A DNA stretch of 64,000 bases from Acinetobacter calcoaceticus (GTDB lineage Bacteria; Pseudomonadota; Gammaproteobacteria; Pseudomonadales; Moraxellaceae), in NCBI RefSeq assembly GCF_004345325.1, contig NZ_SLVJ01000001.1, forward strand, positions 62,001 to 126,000, read 5' to 3'. The position numbers were made by a program, and so were the translations under genes. Position 1 is the first letter of the stretch, and each line of letters starts with the position of its first letter. The notes under the pieces were generated by a model that saw nothing but the letters and a program-made list of their open reading frames with translations, did no database searches and was not told the DNA's origin. This document shows, piece by piece, positions 56,094 through 64,000 of the stretch.

Positions 56094-56132
56094 AACGATA
56101 AAAATCAGCGATAAAAATGAGCGATAAAAATA
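56094..56132. repeat. Three tandem copies of a 13-bp unit
   Basis: The unit (a/g)CGATAAAAAT recurs three times with 13-bp spacing (aacgataaaaatc, agcgataaaaatg, agcgataaaaata) just before the terminator at 56139. Confidence 0.7.
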
Positions 56133-56138
56133 CAGCAG

Positions 56139-56169
56139 CAAAAAGGGAGCAATCAGTGCTCCCTTTTTT
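56139..56169 (+). terminator. Terminator after the PF10118 gene
   Basis: AAAAGGGAGC pairs with GCTCCCTTTT around AATCAGT, with a T-run. It can also serve the convergent symporter gene. Confidence 0.85.
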
Positions 56170-56216
56170 GATCATCATCTCGTTGTTTTTTAAGTGCCAA
56201 CCCTTAAAGTGAAAGC

Positions 56217-57473
56217 TTAAACCGTATTGCCGATAGGGGTAGGTAAATCTTCATCCTGAGTATGATGATCCACCACCACGCTGATCATGATATCGCCTTG
56301 GACATTAACTACAGTACGCACGGTATCCAGCAAACGATCTATCGGTAATAAAATGGCAATGGCTTCAGCAGGCAGACCAACTGATTGTAAAACCATAATC
56401 ATGGTCACCATACCTGCACTCGGTATGCCTGGCGCACCGAGTGATGCAATCATCGCGGTTAAGCAGACGATCAATTGCTGAGTGAAGCTCAGCTCCAAAC
56501 CCATTAAATTGGCAATAAATAATGCTGCTGCAGCCTCATACAGTGCAGTACCATCCATATTCAGCTGTGAGCCCAATGGAATCACAAAGCCTGCCGTTTG
56601 CGGACGCACCCCAAGATTTTGCTGTGCGCATTGCATCGACAATGGCATGGTCGCGGAACTAGAACTGGTGGCAAAGGCGGTAATCAGTGCTGCACGTGCA
56701 CCCCTAAAGAAACGCAGTGGGCTCATACCACCAAAAACCCATAACAGCAGTGGTAGTACAACTGCACCATGAAATATGGTCGTTCCTGTCACCACCAATG
56801 AAAACTCAAGCAGACGACTCAAAATGGAGATATCTTCAGTTGCAATTAACTTCGCCAACAGGGCAAATATCCCCAAAGGTGCCAGTTTCATCACCCAAGA
56901 GATCATTAACATCATGATGTCAAAGAATTGCTGGCACAACTTGCGCACACTACTAAAGCGTTCACCGCCACTCACCAATGCAATCCCGATCAATAAAGCA
57001 AAGATCACCACGGCAAGCACATTGCCCTCAGAAAAGGCTTTAAATGGATTGATTAAGGTATTTTGAATAAAATTGGTAAAGAACGAGGAAGGTGTCAACG
57101 TATCAGGTGTTTGATGTTGACTCATGGCATCTTGGAATAAGGCGATATCAACCCCCTTACCCACCTCAAACAAATGCGCTGCACCCAATCCCAAGATCAA
57201 TGCCAAAGTGGTGGTGGTAGCAAAACACATCAGGGTGATTTTCCACACCCGTCCGAGTTGCCCACCCGATTGTAGATTGGATACACCGACCACGATGGAA
57301 CTAAAAATTAAAGGAATTAACAGCATCTTCAGTAGTCCAATGAAGATACTACTGGCAATATTTAGGCCATATAAGCTGCTATCAACGAAGGTGCCAGCGG
57401 GAAGTTCATTTAGCGTAAATCCAAATGCAACTCCAAGCACTGCGGCGATTAAAATTTGGGTATTTAGGCTCAT
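56217..57473 (-). CDS. Dicarboxylate/amino acid:cation symporter (SDF family)
   Basis: A 418-residue secondary transporter of the glutamate/dicarboxylate family. The serine-rich hairpin is ATSSSSATMPLSMQC, followed by the TM7 motif QLNMDGTALYEA (NMDGT) and a GAPGIPSAGMV hairpin. It cotransports Glu/Asp or C4-dicarboxylates with H+ or Na+. Length fits GltP/DctA. It is a single gene on the minus strand. Confidence 0.93.
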   Translation of the reverse strand: MSLNTQILIAAVLGVAFGFTLNELPAGTFVDSSLYGLNIASSIFIGLLKMLLIPLIFSSIVVGVSNLQSGGQLGRVWKITLMCFATTTTLALILGLGAAHLFEVGKGVDIALFQDAMSQHQTPDTLTPSSFFTNFIQNTLINPFKAFSEGNVLAVVIFALLIGIALVSGGERFSSVRKLCQQFFDIMMLMISWVMKLAPLGIFALLAKLIATEDISILSRLLEFSLVVTGTTIFHGAVVLPLLLWVFGGMSPLRFFRGARAALITAFATSSSSATMPLSMQCAQQNLGVRPQTAGFVIPLGSQLNMDGTALYEAAAALFIANLMGLELSFTQQLIVCLTAMIASLGAPGIPSAGMVTMIMVLQSVGLPAEAIAILLPIDRLLDTVRTVVNVQGDIMISVVVDHHTQDEDLPTPIGNTV

Positions 57474-57614
57474 TTATCTTTGATTTAATTATACGCTTCG
57501 CAGCACTATGCCATGACTCTGAACATGAATCGAGGGCATTTCATCAAAAATATTGTTGTTTGCTCATACACAAAAGTGCTGAACCTACCGCTTCAACCTT
57601 TAAGGATTACTGCT

Positions 57615-58490
57615 TCACTGCATCTCTATTTCACGCACCCGCATCAATCCTTCTTGGGTGGTGCTGCAGACCAACTGGCCATTTTGCCACATACGACCAA
57701 AATTAAGACCACGAGAACTCACACTAGTGGTGGTATCCATATCGTAAAGCATCCACTCATCCGCACGAACTGGCCGATGAAAATAGATTGCATGATCGAT
57801 ACTTGCACACTGCACACTTGGAGAAAGGTAATTTAATCCATGTGGACGCAAGGCACTGGTCATCAACGTATAGTCAGAGTAAAACGCCACGATCGCTTGA
57901 TGCAGTGCAATATCATCCGCAACGTCTGCAGCGAGTGGTTGATGCGTGCGTAGGTAATGGGCATGCGATGGTGATTCAGGTTGTGGCTGAAAGGGATTAC
58001 TCACCGTCACAGGCCGAATCTCGATCTGACGTGGACGCATAAATGCAGCGCGGATATTTTCAGGGATAAAATCAACCAAATTTTCTTTCAGTCGTTGTTC
58101 TGCAATCAGTTCATCTGGATGCGGATAATCTGGTTCATCGATTTGATAGTTTAGGCCTTCTTCTTCATTGGCAAAAGACACCATGGCAGTGAAGATAATT
58201 CGACCATGTTGAATGGCACGCACCTGACGACTTAAAAAACTTTTACCATCCCTGAGTTTTTCAACTTCATAAATGATCGGTGCATTGATATCGCCCCCAA
58301 ATAAAAAATAGGCATGCAACGAATTCACAGGACGATCTGCTGTATAGGATGCAGCACGTAGAGCTTGACCCAGAACCTGACCACCAAAAACACGTTTACC
58401 GACCAAATTGCGACTTTGACCACGAAAAATATGTTCTTCAAGTTTTTCTAAACTGAGGAGTTCTACAAGTTCTTTGGTAAGTTCATTCAT
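57615..58490 (-). CDS. tesB: Acyl-CoA thioesterase II
   Basis: A double hot-dog thioesterase of about 291 residues from ATG 58490 (MNELTKELVELLSLEKLEE), with GGGGA upstream; the frame extends to 58523. Family blocks are IFRGQSRNLVGKRVFGGQVLGQAL at the N-terminus, and MTSALRPHGLNYLSPSVQCASIDHAIYFHRP and SVSSRGLNFGRMW at the C-terminus. It hydrolyses medium- and long-chain acyl-CoA. Divergent from plsB. Confidence 0.93.
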   Translation of the reverse strand: MNELTKELVELLSLEKLEEHIFRGQSRNLVGKRVFGGQVLGQALRAASYTADRPVNSLHAYFLFGGDINAPIIYEVEKLRDGKSFLSRQVRAIQHGRIIFTAMVSFANEEEGLNYQIDEPDYPHPDELIAEQRLKENLVDFIPENIRAAFMRPRQIEIRPVTVSNPFQPQPESPSHAHYLRTHQPLAADVADDIALHQAIVAFYSDYTLMTSALRPHGLNYLSPSVQCASIDHAIYFHRPVRADEWMLYDMDTTTSVSSRGLNFGRMWQNGQLVCSTTQEGLMRVREIEMQ

Positions 58491-58794
58491 ATTGGATTTA
58501 TCCCCTCTCGCCTTGATGCTCAACAGATTTATGAGATTTCAAAGCAACTCGATTTAAATGACATTCCCTGTGCGGCTATTTTGCCACAAACACAAATCGA
58601 ATGGCGCGGCATTGATTAACTATAATGTCATATTCGTTATTTGATATAATCGCTGAAAATATGTTTTTTAAACACAAAAAAATATTTAATGACCTTATTA
58701 TTGTCTGAAAATGACATTTGGTATTGCGTTAAATTTTAGCAAAATGTATTTCTCACTTGGTTCTCAACGGCTGCGTCATTCGCTAGGAGTTTTT
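58491..58794. other. Divergent tesB-plsB intergenic region
   Basis: This 304-bp AT-rich gap carries two plus-strand TATAAT boxes, at 58621-58626 and 58645-58650, either of which could drive plsB, although the -35 boxes are poor. An upstream in-frame extension of plsB to 58711 is unlikely because of the strong AGGAG before ATG 58795. No other gene is seen. Confidence 0.5.
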
Positions 58795-61368
58795 ATGTCC
58801 AAAAGTAGTTTTGGTCAATTATATCGTCGACTTTCCAGTAAACTACTTGATCTTGTGGTTACGCCACACGTTCTAGGCGAGGTTCCTAACGATTCCCACA
58901 GCAGCCCGCAATCTCCCGAGGCTGAGACCACCCCACAAAAAGTGGTGTGCTATGTACTGCAAAACTTTTCACGTAGTAATGCCTTGGTGGTCGATGGTGA
59001 AACCCGTCGCTTAAAGCTGCAACCCGCCCTGGATGAGATGGTGCTGGCTGAACATCGCGAACGTGCTGCGGTGATTTTTTTACAGCATCAGGATGAGACC
59101 AATTTAATCAATCCGCCTAATCATGCCTTCCCGCCACGTTTATTGCGTCTGATTGAATTACTCGAAAAAAATCCAGACTACGACGTTGAATTAGTACCGG
59201 TCACCGTCTTATGGGGTCGTTCACCGGATAAAGAAGATTCACTATTCAGATTATTATTTACCGACACTTGGGCCACCCCAGGTAAGGTTAAACAGTTGAT
59301 GAATATTGGCTTACATGGTCGTCAATCTTTTCTCGAATTCCATGATTCGCAATCACTGAAAAGCTTGGTTGACTATGCAAAAATTCATCATCCAAACCTA
59401 TCGCCTGCCACCTATATTATTAATCAACTCAATGACTATCTCGATCGTCAGCGTGAAGTGGTCCTAGGCCCTGACTTGTCTGACCGCCGAAATGTCATGC
59501 AGTCTTTAATTAAGTCTCAAGAAGTCCAAGATGCGATCCGTAAAGAAAGCATTCGCTCAAAAATCAGCATCGTCGAAGGTGAGCGCCGCGCGATAGGCTT
59601 CGTCAATGAAATTGCATCTGACTACTCCGCATCCTCAGTTCGTTTTGCCGATATGGCGCTGACTCGATTGTGGACACAACTCTATGATGGTGTTGAAGTT
59701 CATAACTTCAGTACAGTCCGTGAACTGGCCAAAGACTACGAAATTATCTATACCCCATGTCACCGCAGTCATATCGATTATTTACTATTGTCTTATGTGA
59801 TTTATCGTCGTGGTTTAATGGTGCCGTATATTGCTGCGGGCGATAACCTCAACTTGCCATTTGTTGGTCAGTTACTGCGTGGTGGTGGTGCGTTCTTTAT
59901 TCGCCGCTCATTCCGTGGCAATGCCTTGTACACCTCAGTATTCAAAGAATATCTATACAGTATTTTGTCCCGTAACACCCCGCTAGAATACTTCATCGAA
60001 GGGGGGCGTTCACGTACAGGTCGCTTATTGCCACCGAAAACGGGCATGTTGGCCATGACTGTACATGGTCACCTCCGCGGCAAGGCCAAACCGATTGTCT
60101 TTGTCCCAACCTATATCGGTTATGAGCGTCTGATGGAAGGCTCAACCTATGTTGGCGAAATGCAAGGCAAACCCAAAGAAGCTGAATCGATCTTTGGCAT
60201 CATCGGCACCTTGAGAAAAATTGAGCGTATCTTTGGTAAGGTGCATGTCAATTTCGGCGAACCGGTTTTCCTCGATGACCTACTCAAGCAACACGGCGCT
60301 GATCAGATCAAAATTGAACATAATGATGATCCAATCCCACCCGAAGTCTCAGCTGCAGTCAACAGCTCTGCCAATGCCATTTTAGAAAACATCAACCGTG
60401 CAGTGGTCATCAACCCTGTTTCATTGCTGTCACTGATTTTACTGGCGACACCCAAGCACACCTTGGATGAAGAGATCTGCATCAAGCAGTTGGATACCTA
60501 TCGCAACCTTGCCTCTGCACTACCTTATGATGAACGCACGCAAGTGACGCCATTGTCAGGTAAAGAGATTATTGCCTACGGTCTGAAACTCAAGCTGATT
60601 AAACGTGTACAACACGTTCTGGGCGATATTATTGCCATTGAAGACAATCAAGCGATCTTACTGACCTATTTCCGCAACAATATCTTGCATGCCTTTGTAT
60701 TGCCATCGTTGATCGCAGCCTTGGTTGAGCATAATGGTCGCATCAATTTGACTGATTTAAGCAATGTGATCCACACCTTGTATCCATTCTTAAAAGCTGA
60801 ATTGTATTTAAAATGGCAGGATGAGGATCTACAAGCTCAAATCGAACAATATGTGGCTGCATTGGTCAAAGCCAATTTGATTCATCTAGATGCTGAGGAT
60901 TGCTTAAATAGCCCAGTGCGCAACAGCGAAGATCACAATCAGTTGGTGGTATTGGCAGCGCCTGTGATGCAAAGTCTAGAGCGTTACTACATGACCTTGG
61001 CACTGATCACCCAACGTGGTTCAGGCAACATCTCCGCACGTCAGGTTGAAGAACTGAGTCATCTATTGGGTCAACGTCTCTCAGTGTTGTACGAATTTAA
61101 CTCTCCAGAGTTCTTTGACAAAGCCTTGTTCCAAAGTTTCATTAAAGTCCTCACCCAACAAGGTTATATCAGTACCAATGATGAAGGCAGCCTAACCTTT
61201 GACGAGCAATTCCGTAATGTCACCAAATACGCCAACTTAGTTTTGGATGATGTGACCTTACAAATGTTGCATCACATCACCTCATTTACCGATGAGGAAC
61301 TCAAAGCAGCCATCGATGCTGTCGCTGCACAAAATGCCAAAAAGCGCTTAAAACGTAAAAAGAAATAG
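58795..61368 (+). CDS. plsB: Glycerol-3-phosphate 1-O-acyltransferase PlsB
   Basis: An 857-residue membrane acyltransferase that starts phospholipid synthesis by acylating sn-glycerol-3-phosphate with acyl-CoA or acyl-ACP. The catalytic HxxxxD motif is HRSHID (323-328), followed by GGGAFFIRRSF and the GlyGlyArg block EGGRSRTG near 402. ATG 58795 (MSKSSFGQLYRRLSSKLLD) has AGGAG 6 bases upstream and is strongly preferred over the frame to 58711. Length is slightly above E. coli PlsB (807). Confidence 0.97.
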   Translation: MSKSSFGQLYRRLSSKLLDLVVTPHVLGEVPNDSHSSPQSPEAETTPQKVVCYVLQNFSRSNALVVDGETRRLKLQPALDEMVLAEHRERAAVIFLQHQDETNLINPPNHAFPPRLLRLIELLEKNPDYDVELVPVTVLWGRSPDKEDSLFRLLFTDTWATPGKVKQLMNIGLHGRQSFLEFHDSQSLKSLVDYAKIHHPNLSPATYIINQLNDYLDRQREVVLGPDLSDRRNVMQSLIKSQEVQDAIRKESIRSKISIVEGERRAIGFVNEIASDYSASSVRFADMALTRLWTQLYDGVEVHNFSTVRELAKDYEIIYTPCHRSHIDYLLLSYVIYRRGLMVPYIAAGDNLNLPFVGQLLRGGGAFFIRRSFRGNALYTSVFKEYLYSILSRNTPLEYFIEGGRSRTGRLLPPKTGMLAMTVHGHLRGKAKPIVFVPTYIGYERLMEGSTYVGEMQGKPKEAESIFGIIGTLRKIERIFGKVHVNFGEPVFLDDLLKQHGADQIKIEHNDDPIPPEVSAAVNSSANAILENINRAVVINPVSLLSLILLATPKHTLDEEICIKQLDTYRNLASALPYDERTQVTPLSGKEIIAYGLKLKLIKRVQHVLGDIIAIEDNQAILLTYFRNNILHAFVLPSLIAALVEHNGRINLTDLSNVIHTLYPFLKAELYLKWQDEDLQAQIEQYVAALVKANLIHLDAEDCLNSPVRNSEDHNQLVVLAAPVMQSLERYYMTLALITQRGSGNISARQVEELSHLLGQRLSVLYEFNSPEFFDKALFQSFIKVLTQQGYISTNDEGSLTFDEQFRNVTKYANLVLDDVTLQMLHHITSFTDEELKAAIDAVAAQNAKKRLKRKKK

Positions 61369-61387
61369 CTTTTTCAACCTCACCAAG

Positions 61388-61407
61388 CCTCTCCTTAAAA
61401 GGAGAGG
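61388..61407 (+). terminator. Hairpin after plsB
   Basis: CCTCTCC and GGAGAGG form a 7-bp stem around TTAAAA. A partial second copy (CTCTCCTTAAAAA) lies near 61456. The T-run is weak. Confidence 0.4.
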
Positions 61408-61578
61408 TTATTAAGTTTAGTACGCTCATTAGACGGAAAGGTTTTGAAGTCTAAACTCTCCTTAAAAAGAAGAACTACTGAGGTTACACATTTATTATTG
61501 ATCAGTCTCAAGACACTACAGCACACTAAAAAAGTAGTACCGCTTGCCTTAAACTGATCAATGATGGGTGGAATAACC

Positions 61579-62199
61579 ATGCTACTCCCTGAACAATTGG
61601 CCTATATTGCCACCTGTATTTTTGCCGCAGCAACACCCGGTCCCGGTACACTGACCGTGATCAACGCTTCTATTCATATGGGTGTTAAACGCACTCTGCC
61701 ATTAATATTTGGCATACTCTCTGGTTTAGCCTTAGTCGCCATACTGGCGATGTTCGGTTTAGTCATTTTAGTTTTAAACTCTAAAATTGCATTTTATGGG
61801 GTTCAATCGCTGGGCGGCTTATATATCTTGTATTTGGGTGTGATGTGTTTTTTAAATGCACGCAGAAACCAGACTATAGAACACTCCTCCACTGATATGA
61901 AAAGTTTTACATTCCTATCAGGTTTAGTGATTTCCGTGATTAACCCTAAAACCTTGATATTTTTTAGCGCACTACTGCCCGCTTTTATTAATACCCAGCA
62001 AAACTATATTGCTCAAAATATCTACTTAAGTATTATCTTGCTCATCTGCACGCTTTCGGTACATTTATGCTATGCCAAGCTCGGAAGTTATAGCGCGCAG
62101 TTTCTACTTAAACAGCACAGGAAAGTCGATATCATCAGTGGCGCTCTATTTATGCTGCTTGCTGTTTTTATTGGGTGGGATATCGTACAAAAACTTTGA
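61579..62199 (+). CDS. LysE-family amino acid exporter
   Basis: A 206-residue protein from ATG 61579 (MLLPEQLAYIATC), with GGTGGA 6 bases upstream; the frame is open to 61561. Six hydrophobic segments and the FAAATPGPGTLTVINASI N-terminal motif are characteristic of LysE/RhtB exporters, which expel amino acids such as lysine, homoserine or threonine. The substrate is unknown. Confidence 0.9.
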   Translation: MLLPEQLAYIATCIFAAATPGPGTLTVINASIHMGVKRTLPLIFGILSGLALVAILAMFGLVILVLNSKIAFYGVQSLGGLYILYLGVMCFLNARRNQTIEHSSTDMKSFTFLSGLVISVINPKTLIFFSALLPAFINTQQNYIAQNIYLSIILLICTLSVHLCYAKLGSYSAQFLLKQHRKVDIISGALFMLLAVFIGWDIVQKL

Positions 62200-62250
62200 A
62201 AACAAAATAAAATCTAAGCGACGCCGTCATAACGTTGCTCAGTTTCAAAT

Positions 62251-63057
62251 TCAATCTTGCTGCAATAAGGCCAAATAGTCCTGAAAACAATCCTGATGTT
62301 GCAACTGAAAGCCCGTTTCTAACATCTGTGGTGCATAAATTTTCTTACCTGACATCAACTCACTCTCAAGCTGTAATGGTGCTAAGTTCAGTTGTTTTTG
62401 AAACCATTGAATAGTTTCATGCAAGGCTGTAGGTTGGTTGTTACTCACGATATACGATGCTGCTGGTTGTTCCACGTGAAGTATATATGCCAAAAAAGCA
62501 GCGAGGTCTTCAATATGGATACGATTACTCCAATGCACTTTAGGATAATACTGAGTGGTTTCTGCCAGTTTAATCATACGAGCAATGGATGTTCCATAAA
62601 TTCCACTTGGACGAATAATAATAACCTGATGCGGGTACAGCTCTTGCCACAATTGCTCCATCTGCAATAACAATTGCCCCTGCTCATCACTTGGTTTGAT
62701 TGGGCTCAAATCATCAATATGCTGCCCTTGATCTTCTCCATAAACACGGGTTGATGAGACCACAAAGATTCTCTTTATCGGATGTATCGCCAATCCCGCT
62801 GCAATCGGTTTGACCGAATCAACATAGGTCTGCTGATAAGCTTCGGCACTACTTTCACCAGGTGTAAGCAAAACATAGACATAGTCAATCGGCTGAAATT
62901 GACTGAGATCCAAGTGATGAATATCTTGGATCTGATGAGTTGCGCCATCTTGCGGTTTCGGGCTGCGACTTATTGTGCTAATTTTATGCCCAGACTGAAA
63001 TAAATGTTTGGCAACACGTTGAGATGTTTTACCATAACCAACAAATAGAATATGCAT
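62251..63057 (-). CDS. NAD-dependent epimerase/SDR-family protein (YeeZ-like)
   Basis: About 268 residues from ATG 63057 (MHILFVGYGKTSQRVAK; AGGTG 6 bases upstream). It has the extended-SDR nucleotide-binding start, VSSTRVYGEDQGQ near 108 (YGE block) and IRPSGIYG near 155, like E. coli YeeZ. The usual YxxxK pair is not evident, so catalytic activity is uncertain. Divergent from recG, 38 bp apart. Confidence 0.8.
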   Translation of the reverse strand: MHILFVGYGKTSQRVAKHLFQSGHKISTISRSPKPQDGATHQIQDIHHLDLSQFQPIDYVYVLLTPGESSAEAYQQTYVDSVKPIAAGLAIHPIKRIFVVSSTRVYGEDQGQHIDDLSPIKPSDEQGQLLLQMEQLWQELYPHQVIIIRPSGIYGTSIARMIKLAETTQYYPKVHWSNRIHIEDLAAFLAYILHVEQPAASYIVSNNQPTALHETIQWFQKQLNLAPLQLESELMSGKKIYAPQMLETGFQLQHQDCFQDYLALLQQD

Positions 63058-63095
63058 TGAATCACCTGATTCACAGACCAAGAAGTTGAGAGCAC

Positions 63096-64000
63096 ATGGC
63101 GGCAGTCCATCAATTGCAGGGGGTTGGTACAGCCTCTGCGGCTTTATTGGAAAAGCTCAATATATTGACCACAGACGACTTACTGTTTCATTTGCCACGT
63201 GACTATGAAGATCGTAGCACGATCATCGCAATGAACCAATTGACCGTGGGTAGAACCTATCTACTCGAAGGCATTGTCAAGTCGATCGATTGCCCCCCAG
63301 GCAAACGTAAATCTATGGCGATTTTACTCCAAGATGACTTTGGCAAAGTCACCTTACGCTTTTATCACATCTACAAAGCGTTGACTGATCGTGCCCAAGC
63401 AGGCAATCGACTACGCGTCTTTGGTGAAGTCCGTCTTGGGGCACGTGGTCTGGAAATGTATCATCCAGAGATCGAATTAATCACGTCACACACAGCCCTT
63501 CCAGACACGCAACTCACGGCGATTTACCCCAGCACTGAGGGCTTGACCCAACCCAAACTCAGAACCTATGTTGGGCAGGCTTTAAAGTTACATAGTCAGG
63601 ATTTGGCTGAGTTGTTACCAGAGAAACTCAGCAATGGCTATGGGCTTAAGCAAGCCCTAGATTATATTCACCATCCGCCGGTGAATGCCAACATGCTGCA
63701 ACTGGCACAGGCCACGCATCCAGCACAACAGCGCTTGATATTCGAAGAGCTGGTTGCACACCAAATCAGCCTCCTCAGTCGTCGTGCTTATATCCAACAT
63801 ATCCAAGCCCCCGCCTTTAAGCCGAGCAAGACTTTGGCCAAGCAACTGTTACAAGGTCTGCCCTTTGAAATGACGGGCGCACAAAAACGCGTCTCCAAAG
63901 ACATCGTGCAAGACTTATCCCAACCCAAGCCCATGCTGCGATTGATTCAAGGTGATGTCGGTGCAGGTAAAACCTTGGTTGCTGGTGTTGCTGCTTGTCA
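63096..64000 (+). CDS. recG: ATP-dependent DNA helicase RecG (5' part, runs off the right edge)
   Basis: The gene starts at ATG 63096 (MAAVHQLQGVGTASAALLEKL) and continues to the window end, so only about 300 of roughly 690 residues are present. The wedge/OB domain is covered (about 60-160; VGRTYLLEGIVKSID) and the helicase Walker A motif GDVGAGKT appears at the edge. RecG remodels stalled forks and Holliday junctions. It lacks a stop in this window. Confidence 0.93.
   Translation, partial: MAAVHQLQGVGTASAALLEKLNILTTDDLLFHLPRDYEDRSTIIAMNQLTVGRTYLLEGIVKSIDCPPGKRKSMAILLQDDFGKVTLRFYHIYKALTDRAQAGNRLRVFGEVRLGARGLEMYHPEIELITSHTALPDTQLTAIYPSTEGLTQPKLRTYVGQALKLHSQDLAELLPEKLSNGYGLKQALDYIHHPPVNANMLQLAQATHPAQQRLIFEELVAHQISLLSRRAYIQHIQAPAFKPSKTLAKQLLQGLPFEMTGAQKRVSKDIVQDLSQPKPMLRLIQGDVGAGKTLVAGVAAC

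Noticed and set aside
57513..57836. 107-codon plus-strand ORF between the symporter and tesB
   Set aside because: It runs into tesB antisense, and the translated protein has no recognisable pattern or SD.
1..64000. Prophage, IS element or integron
   Set aside because: No transposase, integrase, capsid or terminal inverted repeat was recognised in any frame.

Overview
This window is a piece of a gammaproteobacterial chromosome, almost certainly Acinetobacter (Moraxellaceae). The evidence is the moderate-to-low GC content, RNase R with a very long Lys/Ala/Asn tail, an AlmA-type flavin monooxygenase, a PlsB-type acyltransferase, and complete S10, spc and alpha ribosomal operons with cysteine-free L33 and S14. 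Species cannot be fixed by eye. I see no insertion sequence, prophage, CRISPR array, rRNA or plasmid gene.

Layout. 1-4.7 kb: a divergent TetR regulator and coniferyl-aldehyde-type dehydrogenase around two palindromes, then rpmB-rpmG and a YbaL-type K+/H+ antiporter. 4.8-9.3 kb: an FAH-family hydrolase, a YcxB-like protein, two paralogous orphan lipoproteins, and four tRNA genes on the minus strand (three identical Arg-ACG and one Ser-GCT). Two of the Arg copies bracket an oppositely oriented orphan membrane-protein gene. 9.5-23.7 kb: rnr, a VanW-family gene, two orphan envelope proteins, prlC-yheV, an EamA exporter divergent from an AraC regulator, a GNAT acetyltransferase, leuA, a second EamA exporter and a DJ-1/PfpI protein. 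23.7-30.5 kb: an unusual minus-strand set of two very large paralogous TRAP-type permeases, a rhombosortase and a TatT-like lipoprotein, with no recognisable DctP binding protein. 31-34.8 kb: sdhE-ygfX, an acyl-CoA dehydrogenase and an AlmA-like monooxygenase. 34.9-48.7 kb: the full S10-spc-alpha ribosomal cluster with secY and rpoA (28 genes), its promoter and its terminator. 48.8-64 kb: a class I glutamine amidotransferase, metC, a YjgR-type HerA-like ATPase, a truncated flavohaemoglobin plus nsrR with a near-perfect NsrR operator, engB, a PF10118 ferritin-like protein, a dicarboxylate/amino-acid symporter, tesB, plsB, a LysE exporter, an SDR-family protein and the 5' part of recG.

How the genes work together. 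Most of the window is housekeeping: translation, protein export, RNA decay, phospholipid acylation and leucine synthesis. The accessory interest lies in five places: the TRAP/rhombosortase/TatT cluster, the NO-responsive truncated globin with its own regulator, the tRNA-Arg-bracketed orphan gene, a 13-bp dyad (ATTGTCTAACAAT) shared between the almA-like promoter region and a non-coding region that may encode a small RNA, and a long conserved-looking hairpin inside the ribosomal operon between rpsQ and rplN. All product names come from reading the translated proteins, without database searches.
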